A stretch of DNA of 64,000 bases from CALOAD01 sp942491415 (GCA_942491415.1 CALOAD010000014.1:1-64000); one strand, 5' to 3'; shown: positions 43,559-52,588, counted from the stretch's first letter. Notes: generated by a model from the sequence alone, not told the origin. Numbers and translations: made by a program.

Positions 43559-45552
43559 AGGTCATCATCTCCAAATAGGTCTTTGTAAAGGTCTGTGCTG
43601 CCCGAAGACTCAGAAATTGAATTATCAAAAGACTCTCTTTTTGGTTTTTTTCGCAAAGCTTTTTTGAAAAATGCCAAAGGATTATCACGACCTTTTAATT
43701 CGGTTTCATTAAAAGCCCTTATTACTTCATGCTCAGGCACTACGTGAATTACATCTTTTATATCTACTTCTTTTAAAGACGAATCGAGTCTTTTAAAATT
43801 AGCGATCATAGCCTGTTCAAAATCACGTTTTGGAACGGGAGGGAATTTTTTCACACCATCTTGGCTTGTCATTATTGCCGGTCGTGGGAATTTCACAAAA
43901 ATATATTGGTTAAAATGAGGGTGTCTTAAAAGCAATTTTCCTTTTTCAAGAGTTGTTAGCTCTGCTTTTATCGATTGAGGCATTACGCTATACCCCTGTG
44001 ATGCAAGCTCATCCATATCCATACGTCCGTAAATGCTTGTAGCGCAGTTACCCACGATTCTTTTATGAACTTGAGATTTAAACTGCTGTGCCGAGAACAA
44101 TATTAAGCCCAAGTAACGTCCTCTTTCAGAGATTTCTAAAAGGGTATTTTTTAAATATGAACTGCCGCTATCGCTTGAAGCGTATTTATTCAGTTCATCT
44201 ACAAATACAATAACCTTTTTAACCCCTAAGGTTCCTAATTCCAGTTGCTCTTTTAATTTTTCTACAATTCTTGTAAAAATCAAATCTTGCGCCAGCGGTA
44301 TAACGTTTGCTATGTCTACCACATAGGCACCTCTATCTTCAAAAGAACCCCAAGGTAGATCATGACTGGTTGAATCGTTCGAAACAAGACCTTTACACCT
44401 TGTTGTTATGTTAATAAGCCTATTATAGACTTTTCTTATTGTCGCCATTGCGTGTCCACGCCATTGCGTTTTGCCTTCTCCATTGCTTACTTCATCAGCG
44501 CCTTCAGCTTCAGCAAAAATCCTATCAAACCAATCTTTTAGATCAACAAAATTTCTTATAGGCTTGTGCATGCAATAGTGAGAATCAACTTTATCGGTGT
44601 TTATTATTTTTTCCTTCATTAAAGATAAAAAGGCGTCAGCTTTTGCATCTACATCATCTTTATTTAAAAGTACTTCAACGTGGTCGAATATTTCATTAAG
44701 TCCCCAACTAAGTGCATTTACATTGTGAAGTAAATCATTATTGGTGCGTAATGTATTAAGATTTACTTTATCGCTATCATAAGGTGCATAGTATTTAACG
44801 TTTTCAAATGGTTTTATTTCAAGTCCCAGTTTTTTATAATCTTCTTTTTCGCCATCACTCAGGTTTTCAGCAGGTTGATCAAGAAAAAGCAAATCAGAAC
44901 CTTTTACATTGAATAATACCGTGGCAATTCCGCCTTCTTGATTATAATGTTGAAAAATACTACTCAATGCAAATTCGACGATACTGGTCTTTGTTGCAAG
45001 TCCTGAAACTCCTGTTACGTTTAAATGAGCAGATTCAGGTCCTATCAAGAAATTGGAATCAAGATAAACCGGAGATTTATTTTCTCCGTTCACATATAAA
45101 CCTATTGGAATCCCTGATTTTTCAACATAACTATCCATTCGTAAGGATTTTTTAACAGCTTCATCATCTGCCAAATACACATTACCGATTGATACCGGCT
45201 GAATAGGCTCTTCGGGATCCATTTTTAAAACAGATGCCGTATAATACCTGATTTCAGGACGTTCAGTTTGTGCAGCAATACTTTTTTCCGGCAAGCCTTC
45301 TGCGCTTATAAAATCGTGCATTGGCATTGCAAGATCAGTGTAGCTTATGCCGTCTGTAACTATTCCATAAACTTCACGTGTGTTTTTATCATCAATTATT
45401 TTTACGATAGTGCCTATTCCGACAGGCGAGTCTAGATTAGTCCAAAAACTGAAAGTTTGTGCTGTATTTGGATTTTTCTCCGTGGCAACTACACGACCAA
45501 CTGATATAATTGTATTTTGATTGTTTATATTTTGAGCTTGAATCGATTCCAT
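43555..45552 (-). CDS. HerA-like DNA translocase ATPase
   Basis: A 665-residue protein: an N-terminal HAS-barrel-type domain (10-150, VGRVVATEKNPNTAQTF), a RecA-like ATPase with P-loop-like VTGVSGLATKTS and Walker B IVFVDELNKY, and a C-terminal RHPHFNQYIFVKFPRP segment typical of HerA/DUF87 helicases. The P-loop has threonine before the lysine rather than glycine. It is the first gene of a HerA-Mre11-Rad50 operon in which all junctions overlap by four bases. In archaea HerA works with the nuclease NurA and Mre11-Rad50 in DNA end resection; no NurA is visible here. Confidence 0.85.
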   Translation of the reverse strand: MESIQAQNINNQNTIISVGRVVATEKNPNTAQTFSFWTNLDSPVGIGTIVKIIDDKNTREVYGIVTDGISYTDLAMPMHDFISAEGLPEKSIAAQTERPEIRYYTASVLKMDPEEPIQPVSIGNVYLADDEAVKKSLRMDSYVEKSGIPIGLYVNGENKSPVYLDSNFLIGPESAHLNVTGVSGLATKTSIVEFALSSIFQHYNQEGGIATVLFNVKGSDLLFLDQPAENLSDGEKEDYKKLGLEIKPFENVKYYAPYDSDKVNLNTLRTNNDLLHNVNALSWGLNEIFDHVEVLLNKDDVDAKADAFLSLMKEKIINTDKVDSHYCMHKPIRNFVDLKDWFDRIFAEAEGADEVSNGEGKTQWRGHAMATIRKVYNRLINITTRCKGLVSNDSTSHDLPWGSFEDRGAYVVDIANVIPLAQDLIFTRIVEKLKEQLELGTLGVKKVIVFVDELNKYASSDSGSSYLKNTLLEISERGRYLGLILFSAQQFKSQVHKRIVGNCATSIYGRMDMDELASQGYSVMPQSIKAELTTLEKGKLLLRHPHFNQYIFVKFPRPAIMTSQDGVKKFPPVPKRDFEQAMIANFKRLDSSLKEVDIKDVIHVVPEHEVIRAFNETELKGRDNPLAFFKKALRKKPKRESFDNSISESSGSTDLYKDLFGDDDL

Positions 45553-45638
45553 AAAATTTACCTTTTTTTCTATTTTATTAGAAATATTAGATAAATAGAA
45601 GAATTTAAAAGTAAATTTATGAAAAGTGTTTCAAAACG

Positions 45639-46160
45639 CTAAATATTATAATCTAATTTTTTTGTCCAGGTAGTAAAAGGTTCTTTTGACTCATAAACAG
45701 AGCTTACGATTCTTTGACCTTTTTCTTTTCCTTTGTCTAAGACAAGAACAACACCGTTTTTGCCTAAGATTATATCTCCATCAAAGTTTTTTTGATTGTA
45801 AACAGTTCCGTTTTTTAAAGCATCAACAATAGCTCTATTATTTTTTATACGACCATTTTTTACTCTTTCAAAAACTCTTTGAATAGCATGAGGTTCCCAT
45901 TTTAAATTTGTTATACCAAGTTCCTTAAAAGCAGGTAATTCAGTTTTTTTAGTAAAATCTTCTACTGCTTTTTGCATTTGTTTTTTTATTTGTAATAATC
46001 TTTTTAAGATGGGTTTTGCCTGTTTTTTAGAGATTTGTTTTGCGCAGATAAATAAATCGTTATTAGAGGTAAAACTGGGTTTAAACGAAGTAGCAGCTTT
46101 TTGTTGATCCGTTTTAATTAATTTTATAGTATTCAAATTTCCTTGAATTCCGTATAACAT
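45639..46160 (-). CDS. hypothetical protein with toxin-like C-terminal domain
   Basis: A 173-residue protein. The N-terminus contains FKPSFTSN and a lysine/glutamine-rich helical region. The C-terminal 85 residues read LKWEPHAIQRVFER, then a VDALKNGTVYNQ turn and LGKNGVVLVLDKGKEKGQRIVSSVYE. That pattern (HAxxRxxER, later beta strands with a second basic patch) is like the DUF4258/BECR-fold RNase domains of polymorphic toxins. The identification is tentative; an immunity gene is not obvious. GGGAG lies 14 bases before the ATG. Confidence 0.5.
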   Translation of the reverse strand: MLYGIQGNLNTIKLIKTDQQKAATSFKPSFTSNNDLFICAKQISKKQAKPILKRLLQIKKQMQKAVEDFTKKTELPAFKELGITNLKWEPHAIQRVFERVKNGRIKNNRAIVDALKNGTVYNQKNFDGDIILGKNGVVLVLDKGKEKGQRIVSSVYESKEPFTTWTKKLDYNI

Positions 46161-46368
46161 TTTTTCTTTATAACTCCCAACTTAAAAATTTATCTCTATC
46201 TAAATAAAAAATACTCTGTCGATAAAATTGCTTTATTTTAGAATTTATTTTACAAAATTTGGTAATGGTAAAGATTAATTTATATAAAAATAAAAAATGT
46301 TTAATTCAATAAAAGAAATGGAATATTATTAATAAGTGATTAAATTTATTAACTACAGGAGAATAAAT

Positions 46369-47973
46369 GTGAGAATAAGATTTGGACAGACCCTTATTGA
46401 ATTTGCAATTATCACAACGGTGGTATTTTGCGCATGTTTTGCAGCCGTCTATTTTTTTGGTGATAATATTGCAGCAATGTTTAACAGCAACAAAAATGAC
46501 ACTTTTGCTCTTTTTAACACAGCAAAAAGAGCGGAATTTAAACCGGAAAAGAGAGAAGATGTAAGACTTACCATTAATGGTGTAGAATTAAATTCTGTTA
46601 TTTCAGACTCATTAAAAGGTCAAGGCTATGACTCTCCTTCAGTGCTTGCCAGTGGATTAAGTGAAACTGTAAAATATATGCTGGATAAAGCAATAAATTT
46701 ATTGAAATTGTTAAACTCACTGGGAGATGACGTTGATAAATCTGCACTAGAAGCTGCCTTAGCTGATTATTTAGCCAATCCATTGGGGATTTTATTATCC
46801 GAAGGTTTTGATGCTAATAGTGAAACGGCAAAATACTTAAAAGAATTGATGGCTAACTCCAGTGATTCTTTTAAAGCAAAATTAGAAAGTATTTTTGATC
46901 CTGATATTCTTGCTAATGCAATAGCGGTAGCAAACGGTGAAGCCGATTTTTTTGCAGGACGAGGTGATGCTGAAAAAATAAAATTCGAAATAGATACACT
47001 TTTATATAATGGAGCTGATGGAACAAAAGCACAAAATCTAGAAAATGAAATTAATAAAATAGCTTCAAATGTCACAGATGAAGCAACCAAACAACTTTTA
47101 CATCAATATACTTCCGATATAATTGCTCTTGGTTCAAGTGCAGATGTGCAGGTTAGTAGCCAATTTATGGAAGAATACAGCGAATATTTTGAAGAATATC
47201 AAAATGAAGTTGTTAAAGTTGAAAATCAAGAATTTTTTATGACTGTTGATAATTTAAAAAACACAATTCTTCAAAAAATACCCAGCACAAATCAAGCAGA
47301 ACTTGATGCAGACCTTAAGTTATATGAACAAAAATTAATGATGGGTGATACAAAAGCTGCGGAAATAGTTTTTGAAAATATCAAAGAGAAATATAATGCT
47401 GAATTTCTTGCTTCTGATCTTCGTTATTTACCAAATTCAGTAGGATTAACATCTCATATTGCACTTGACGAAACAGGCACAAAAATAAATATCTACATAG
47501 AAGGTGTAAAAGCAGGTACAGTAAACAATCCACCACCCGCACGTTGGCAATATGAATTTTGTATCAACCCATATATAAGTGGTCGTAGTTGTGGACGTTC
47601 TACTAGAAAAATATATTTAGAATCTTGTGGTTCCAATTGTATAGCTACTCGTACAAGCAGACATAAAAGTAGCAGTGCATCCCACACAGACAAAGTATGG
47701 GGGAATTTTGCCGCTTCCGAATTAAACACTCAAGATTACACAGAAGTTAATAAAGCAGGAGCTATTAATTTTAAAAATTATTCTATGTCAGACGCTGTTA
47801 AATATGTATTAGATAAAGCTATAGCTGCAGGAAGATTAAATGAAGATAGTCTCGGAATGATTAATGTTTACCAACCAAAAACAACAAAGGAAATATTACC
47901 GGATTCTTATGATAATCAAGCTCTTTGCAATTCATTAAATGGTAATGTAGAAAATGGTAGTTGTCAGTTTTAA
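46369..47973 (+). CDS. large prepilin-like (Flp/TadE-like) surface protein
   Basis: A 534-residue protein starting at GTG 46369, which has AGGAG eight bases upstream; the frame is open further to 46336. The leader MRIRFG is followed by QTLIEF and a hydrophobic helix (AIITTVVFCACFAAVYFF), matching a prepilin cleavage site with glutamate at position 5. The mature protein is then far longer than a pilin: about 400 residues of mostly helical acidic sequence, a cysteine-rich block (CGRSTRKIYLESCGSNC) and a further domain. It may be a pilus-tip adhesin or a pseudopilin-anchored surface protein. It is monocistronic with a terminator. Confidence 0.65.
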   Translation: MRIRFGQTLIEFAIITTVVFCACFAAVYFFGDNIAAMFNSNKNDTFALFNTAKRAEFKPEKREDVRLTINGVELNSVISDSLKGQGYDSPSVLASGLSETVKYMLDKAINLLKLLNSLGDDVDKSALEAALADYLANPLGILLSEGFDANSETAKYLKELMANSSDSFKAKLESIFDPDILANAIAVANGEADFFAGRGDAEKIKFEIDTLLYNGADGTKAQNLENEINKIASNVTDEATKQLLHQYTSDIIALGSSADVQVSSQFMEEYSEYFEEYQNEVVKVENQEFFMTVDNLKNTILQKIPSTNQAELDADLKLYEQKLMMGDTKAAEIVFENIKEKYNAEFLASDLRYLPNSVGLTSHIALDETGTKINIYIEGVKAGTVNNPPPARWQYEFCINPYISGRSCGRSTRKIYLESCGSNCIATRTSRHKSSSASHTDKVWGNFAASELNTQDYTEVNKAGAINFKNYSMSDAVKYVLDKAIAAGRLNEDSLGMINVYQPKTTKEILPDSYDNQALCNSLNGNVENGSCQF

Positions 47974-47990
47974 TAACTAAAAAACAACAT

Positions 47991-48030
47991 AAAAAATCGC
48001 ATGAAGATCAAAATTCATGCGATTTTTTTT
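47991..48030. terminator. bidirectional terminator
   Basis: The stem AAAAAATCGCATGAA/TTCATGCGATTTTTT around GATCAAAA serves the prepilin-like gene (plus) and also ends the metallophosphoesterase gene (minus). The last codons and stop of the latter (48008-48010) lie inside the hairpin. Confidence 0.85.
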
Positions 48031-48970
48031 TGCTAAATTTGTCACCTTCATGAATTTTTAAAATATCTTTTATTCTTTTTAGCTTTAAATTTTTTGCATA
48101 ATCACTTTTTAAAAGTTGTTTTTTTGCTTTTTTTATTAATTGTTTATAACTGATTTTTTTGGATTCTACTTTTATGCAATCATTTTCAATTTTAAAAATT
48201 TTATAATAATTAGGATATACAACGACCGAAGGTACACTCATGAATAAGGTAGAACCTATTTTTGTTGTTGAATTTATAAAATTATGTCCACTTAAAACTA
48301 ACTTAACTTGAGGATTTTGTTTAATTATGTCTAGAAATTCTTTTTTATCTTTGATAAAAAGATCATTTTTAAATTCATTTTGAATAATTGCAGGATGATG
48401 CATTGCAATTATTACAAACTTGTTTTGGTTTCTTACGAGAACATTTTTTAACCAATAAAGCTGATCTTCTCCCAATTTCCCGTACTTTTTCCCTTTTATT
48501 GATGTATCAAGACCTATAAGCACAATTTTTTCATTTATATTTTTTGTCCAAAAAGTAGGACTTGATTCTTTTTTTAAAAACCAATGCATAAAATCTTTTT
48601 TTGATAAGTTAGATTCAAGGTCAACATCATTATTTCCGGGTATTACATAATAATCTTTATCAAAATTAACCATGGTATCAATAAAAATAGCTAAGTCAGT
48701 AAGTTTTTTATCATTATTTTCAGTTAAATCACCACCAAAAATAACAAAATCAATATCAGTTCTAGTTTTTAAACCATTTAAAACATCTTGAAATATAACC
48801 AAGCTTTCACTATGAAGGATTTGGCTGTGATTATCATTAAATGATATATGCAGATCAGGAATAAAAGCAAAACTTACACTCTTGAAATCCTCCGTTGAGT
48901 AAGATTTAAGAGTGCAAAACGTTAATATTGATAATAAACAAAAAGTTATAGAAAAAAGCTTTTTTAGCAT
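48008..48970 (-). CDS. secreted metallophosphoesterase
   Basis: A 320-residue calcineurin-like phosphoesterase with an N-terminal signal peptide (about 1-25). Metal motifs are FIPDLH, FGGDLTEN, IPGNND and MHHP; the last motif, normally GHxH, reads SGHNF, so the final histidine is replaced. It may hydrolyse phosphodiesters in the periplasm, with altered metal-site chemistry. The C-terminus is very lysine-rich. Confidence 0.85.
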   Translation of the reverse strand: MLKKLFSITFCLLSILTFCTLKSYSTEDFKSVSFAFIPDLHISFNDNHSQILHSESLVIFQDVLNGLKTRTDIDFVIFGGDLTENNDKKLTDLAIFIDTMVNFDKDYYVIPGNNDVDLESNLSKKDFMHWFLKKESSPTFWTKNINEKIVLIGLDTSIKGKKYGKLGEDQLYWLKNVLVRNQNKFVIIAMHHPAIIQNEFKNDLFIKDKKEFLDIIKQNPQVKLVLSGHNFINSTTKIGSTLFMSVPSVVVYPNYYKIFKIENDCIKVESKKISYKQLIKKAKKQLLKSDYAKNLKLKRIKDILKIHEGDKFSKKKSHEF

Positions 48971-49010
48971 CCGTTATATGATTCCGTAACAAGTTTTGTG
49001 TAAAAACTAC

Positions 49011-49048
49011 CTGAAGGAAGTTAGAGAAATTTATCTAACTTCCTTCAG
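49011..49048. repeat. perfect 15-bp-stem hairpin
   Basis: CTGAAGGAAGTTAGA (49011-49025) pairs perfectly with TCTAACTTCCTTCAG (49034-49048) around an eight-base loop. No T-run follows on either strand, so it is not a standard terminator. It lies upstream of the metallophosphoesterase start. Confidence 0.6.
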
Positions 49049-49406
49049 AATATATCAAAAATTGATTGAAAATCAAACTCCAATTTTGAATGGGTATTGT
49101 CCATTTTTTTGTAATATTTACCTTTATATGATTAATTGCAGCTCAAAAAAATATTTAACATCTTTTTCATTCTATCCAATAAGGCTTGAAATAAATATGA
49201 AAGGGTAAAAACCATTAAATCTCTAATCCACTCCCAAGGGCGATTTTTATCGCCTTCTCTTTTTTCCAAATAAGAAAAGTAATTAAACGGTGAAAAATCG
49301 AATTCAAAAGCCGACGTTTAGTGCATTTGAGACAAAAACGCTTCAATTACTTGGTTATTACTAATTAAGTTGTTTAATCCCATAGGTATTGAACTAGAGC
49401 AATATA
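49049..49406. other. gene-free stretch upstream of the chemoreceptor
   Basis: No convincing gene. A short GGCGAT/ATCGCC hairpin (49239-49254) followed by a T/C-rich run could be a weak plus-strand terminator. The remainder contains the upstream region of the chemoreceptor promoter. Confidence 0.4.
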
Positions 49407-49434
49407 TTGTATTTTGAGGCCAAAATGTTATAAT
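49407..49434 (+). promoter_or_regulatory. promoter of the chemoreceptor gene
   Basis: TTGTAT (49407-49412) and a consensus TATAAT (49429-49434) are 16 bases apart, with an extended -10 TG at 49426-49427. Confidence 0.55.
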
Positions 49435-49480
49435 AAAAAAAAAAGAAGGTTTACATTAGTTAGTTGGGAAGTGTATATTT

Positions 49481-50806
49481 ATGTCAATTTTAAGCTTATT
49501 TTCATTAAAAGAAAAAGTTACAGAAACAGAAAAAACTGTCGAAAACGTTGTCAATGTTAAGAATATGGTTGAAAAAGTTTTTGATATTTTAGATAAAGGC
49601 TTGGTTCTAAAAAAACAAACCAATGAAGCTTTATCTGAATGTAATGAAGTGAATGATTCCATTGAGAAAGTATCCTCAGAGCAAGAAAATATATCCAGTT
49701 CTGTTGAAGAGATAACAGCCACTTTAAACGAACTTTCAACGACAGTTGCTAAGGACGTTGAGATGTGTATTGAAGTAGGAAATAAGGCAGAAAAGGTAAA
49801 TGAAATTTCTTTAGATGGTAAGAATAAAACTGAAGAAGTAAAAAAAGAATTTGAAAATTTAAAAATTTCTTCAGAAAAACTAGATAGTCAGATGGATGAT
49901 TTGAAAACAGCCTCCGAATCTATTGGCAATATTATAGAATCTATCAAGGGAATAGCTGGACAGACAAACCTCTTAGCACTTAATGCTGCAATTGAAGCAG
50001 CTAGAGCTGGTGAACATGGAAAAGGTTTTGCAGTTGTTGCAGGTGAGGTTAAAATATTAGCTTCAAAAACCCAAGAACTTACGGCAATTGTTGAAAATGA
50101 AATTAAAAACATTCAAAATATAACAAAATTCACAGCAGATGCTTCGTTAAAAACTCTTGAAACCTTAAATGAAAGTCAGAATAAATTTGAAAATTTGGCA
50201 GAAAATTTAAATGTTGTTGTAACTGAAGTAGAAGATATTTCTTCGGATATAAATTCAATCAATGAAAGTTATGAACAAACAAGTGCGAGCATTGAGCAAA
50301 TGAGCGCAGCTATGGAAAATATTAGTGCATCGACCCAAGAAATTACAGCAGAAGCTCAAGAGGTAAAGATTAAATCTACTGACCTTCTGGAAAACCAAAA
50401 TAAATCTTTGGCTTTAGCTCAGGACTTAATTGATTTTGTTTCCAGCTTGGATCCGGAAGAAAAGTGTGTTTTCTTGGACTTAAGGTTGCATGATCACCAA
50501 GCTTGGGTTGAGACAGTGAAGAAAGCAATTGACCAAAACAATCCAAATATAAAATTGCAATTTGATCATACTCTTTGTAAGTTTGGAAAATGGTACTTCA
50601 ATTATAAGCCAACCTCTGCAGAAAAATATATTTTTGAACAAATTAATGCACCTCATAAAAAAGTACACGATTCCGGACAACTTGTGTTCGATACACTTAG
50701 AAAAGGTGATGTTGCTAAAGCAACTTACTTATACGAAACAGAAACCCTTGTTAATCTAAAACTGGTCGAGAAATTATTTGAAAATTACAAAACTCTTTTA
50801 AGATAA
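49481..50806 (+). CDS. soluble methyl-accepting chemotaxis protein with CZB zinc-binding domain
   Basis: A 441-residue cytoplasmic chemoreceptor with no membrane span. The N-terminal half is a helical signalling domain with the tip sequence LLALNAAIEAARAGEHGKGFAVVAGEV. The C-terminal 115 residues form a CZB domain: DHQAWV, CKFGKWYF and PHKKVHDSG supply the three-histidine, one-cysteine zinc site. CZB receptors respond to zinc or to oxidants such as hypochlorous acid. No cheA, cheW or flagellar gene is in the window, so its output pathway is unknown. It lies just upstream of the thiol-redox operon. Confidence 0.92.
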   Translation: MSILSLFSLKEKVTETEKTVENVVNVKNMVEKVFDILDKGLVLKKQTNEALSECNEVNDSIEKVSSEQENISSSVEEITATLNELSTTVAKDVEMCIEVGNKAEKVNEISLDGKNKTEEVKKEFENLKISSEKLDSQMDDLKTASESIGNIIESIKGIAGQTNLLALNAAIEAARAGEHGKGFAVVAGEVKILASKTQELTAIVENEIKNIQNITKFTADASLKTLETLNESQNKFENLAENLNVVVTEVEDISSDINSINESYEQTSASIEQMSAAMENISASTQEITAEAQEVKIKSTDLLENQNKSLALAQDLIDFVSSLDPEEKCVFLDLRLHDHQAWVETVKKAIDQNNPNIKLQFDHTLCKFGKWYFNYKPTSAEKYIFEQINAPHKKVHDSGQLVFDTLRKGDVAKATYLYETETLVNLKLVEKLFENYKTLLR

Positions 50807-50827
50807 ATTATTTATAATAACTTCTTC

Positions 50828-50864
50828 TTTTTGCCCAGAAATAAACTTTTTGGGCAAAAATTTT
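50828..50864 (+). terminator. rho-independent terminator
   Basis: TTTTTGCCCA and TGGGCAAAAA form a perfect ten-base stem and are followed by four T, 21 bases after the chemoreceptor stop. Confidence 0.8.
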
Positions 50865-50945
50865 AGACTGTATTGAATCTGCAAATAAGCCATAATCAAT
50901 AGTAAATCGACTAATTTAAACTTAAACAATTTCCCTGATAATTAT

Positions 50946-50999
50946 ATGACAAATTCACCATATAGTGTTATTCTATTAATATGGTGAATTTACCATATT
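50946..50999 (+). promoter_or_regulatory. promoter and operator of the thiol-redox/efflux operon
   Basis: The -35 ATGACA (50946-50951) and -10 TATTCT (50969-50974, extended by TG at 50966-50967) are 17 bases apart. A near-perfect 22-base palindrome (50978-50999; half AATATGGTGAA, one mismatch) covers the predicted start site. The same 12-base half-site appears inverted in the spacer (AATTCACCATAT, 50952-50963). A dimeric repressor, for example of the ArsR/SmtB type, bound to both would block the promoter; no such gene is in the window. Confidence 0.65.
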
Positions 51000-51032
51000 G
51001 TTGCGAATGTATAAAAAATAAAGGTTAAACTA

Positions 51033-52316
51033 ATGGATTGGAAAACTGAATGGAAAAAACTTTTAGGAATAATAACAGCATTTTTAATACTGTTCTATTT
51101 GCCTATCGGAACGCAAAGATTTGATAATGCGATACTTGAAGCGTTGCATCTTGCCAAGTGGTATGCTCAAGAACATGTTTTATTGTGTCTTGTCCCTGCA
51201 TTTTTTATAGCAGGCGCTATTGCTGTTTTTATTTCTCAAAATTCAGTAATGAAATATCTTGGCGCCAAGGCAAATAAAGTTCTTGCCTATGGCGTAGCTG
51301 CAGTTTCAGGTTCAATCCTTGCCGTTTGTTCTTGTACCGTCTTACCTTTATTTGCAGGCATATACAGAATGGGAGCCGGATTGGGACCTGCATGTGCTTT
51401 TTTGTACTCTGGTCCTGCAATAAATGTTCTTGCAATTATTCTTACAGCAAGAGTATTAGGCTTAGAAATAGGTGTTGCAAGAGCTGTAGGAGCAATCCTA
51501 TTTAGTGTTGTCATTGGTCTTTTGATGCACCTTATATTCAAAAATGAGCCACATAACGGTAATATGCAAACTGTTGAAGAAGAGACACGCCCCTTATGGC
51601 AAAATGCTCTATTTTTCTTTGTTTTAACTGCTATTCTGGTATTTGCAAATTGGGGAAATCCTCAATCTGATAGCGGTTGGTTTTATAATGTCTATCAAAT
51701 TAAATGGGCTATAACATCAGCTTTTGGAGTTTTATTAGCTATATTATTAGCAATATTCTTTAATATGAGCAAATTACAAATATCTATTGCTGTTTTGATA
51801 ACTGCGTTAACAGGTGTCTTCTCTCAAAATCCATTGATAACGTTCACAGTAGGTGCAGTTTGCTTATCTGTTGTATCAAGTAATGATAAAACAGAAGGTA
51901 AAGAATGGTTTGGAGCATCCTGGGGATTTGCAAAACAGATTTTGCCTCTATTATTAATTGGTGTATTAATAGCAGGTTTATTACTCGGCAGACCCGGTGG
52001 AGAAGGGCTAATTCCAAGCCAATACATAACTATGTTTGTTGGTGATAACAGCATTATGTCAAACTTCTTTGCTTCAATAGTCGGAGCGTTTATGTACTTT
52101 GCTACTTTGACTGAAATTCCTATTATTCAGGGTTTAATTGGTAACGGAATGGCTAAAGGTCCCGCACTTGCTCTTTTACTTGCAGGACCTGCCCTTAGTC
52201 TCCCTAACATGCTTGTTATAAGAAGCGTGATGGGTAATAAAAAAACAATTGTGTTTGTGTCATTAGTTGTAATAATGGCAACAATAACAGGTACTTTATA
52301 CGGAAATATATTTTAA
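51033..52316 (+). CDS. ArsP/DUF318-type permease
   Basis: A 427-residue membrane protein with about ten spans. The family marker CSCTVLPLFAGIYRMGAGLGPA with the vicinal CSC cysteines and the SGPAINVLAI loop are clear; a second repeat carries LTEIPIIQG and GPALSLPNML. Relatives export trivalent organoarsenicals or divalent metals such as copper and zinc. It heads a seven-gene operon of thiol-redox proteins, so the substrate is probably a thiophilic metal, metalloid or organic adduct. AAAGG precedes the ATG. Confidence 0.85.
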   Translation: MDWKTEWKKLLGIITAFLILFYLPIGTQRFDNAILEALHLAKWYAQEHVLLCLVPAFFIAGAIAVFISQNSVMKYLGAKANKVLAYGVAAVSGSILAVCSCTVLPLFAGIYRMGAGLGPACAFLYSGPAINVLAIILTARVLGLEIGVARAVGAILFSVVIGLLMHLIFKNEPHNGNMQTVEEETRPLWQNALFFFVLTAILVFANWGNPQSDSGWFYNVYQIKWAITSAFGVLLAILLAIFFNMSKLQISIAVLITALTGVFSQNPLITFTVGAVCLSVVSSNDKTEGKEWFGASWGFAKQILPLLLIGVLIAGLLLGRPGGEGLIPSQYITMFVGDNSIMSNFFASIVGAFMYFATLTEIPIIQGLIGNGMAKGPALALLLAGPALSLPNMLVIRSVMGNKKTIVFVSLVVIMATITGTLYGNIF

Positions 52317-52332
52317 ATAAAGGAGAAAAACG

Positions 52333-52563
52333 ATGAAAAAAATACAAGTTTTAGGAACCGGATGTCCAAAGTGCGAAAAACTTTTAGAACTTACTATTCA
52401 AGCTGCAAATGAATTAGGGCTTGAATATGAAATAGAAAAAATAAAAGATATCAACGAGATAATTAAAATGGGCGTGATGATTACTCCTGCACTTACAGTT
52501 AACGGCGAAATAAAAATATCAGGAAAATGTCCATCTCTTGAAGAAATCAAAGCTGTTTTATAA
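52333..52563 (+). CDS. small thioredoxin-like redox protein
   Basis: A 76-residue thioredoxin-fold protein of the redox-active disulfide (TIGR00412) type: VLGTGCPKCEKL with CPKC at the start of helix 1, and the cis-proline segment MITPALTVNG. Such mini-thioredoxins commonly accompany DUF318 permeases. GGAG lies eight bases before the ATG. Confidence 0.9.
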   Translation: MKKIQVLGTGCPKCEKLLELTIQAANELGLEYEIEKIKDINEIIKMGVMITPALTVNGEIKISGKCPSLEEIKAVL

Positions 52564-52588
52564 AAAAAATAACGGAGGAGGTTAGATT

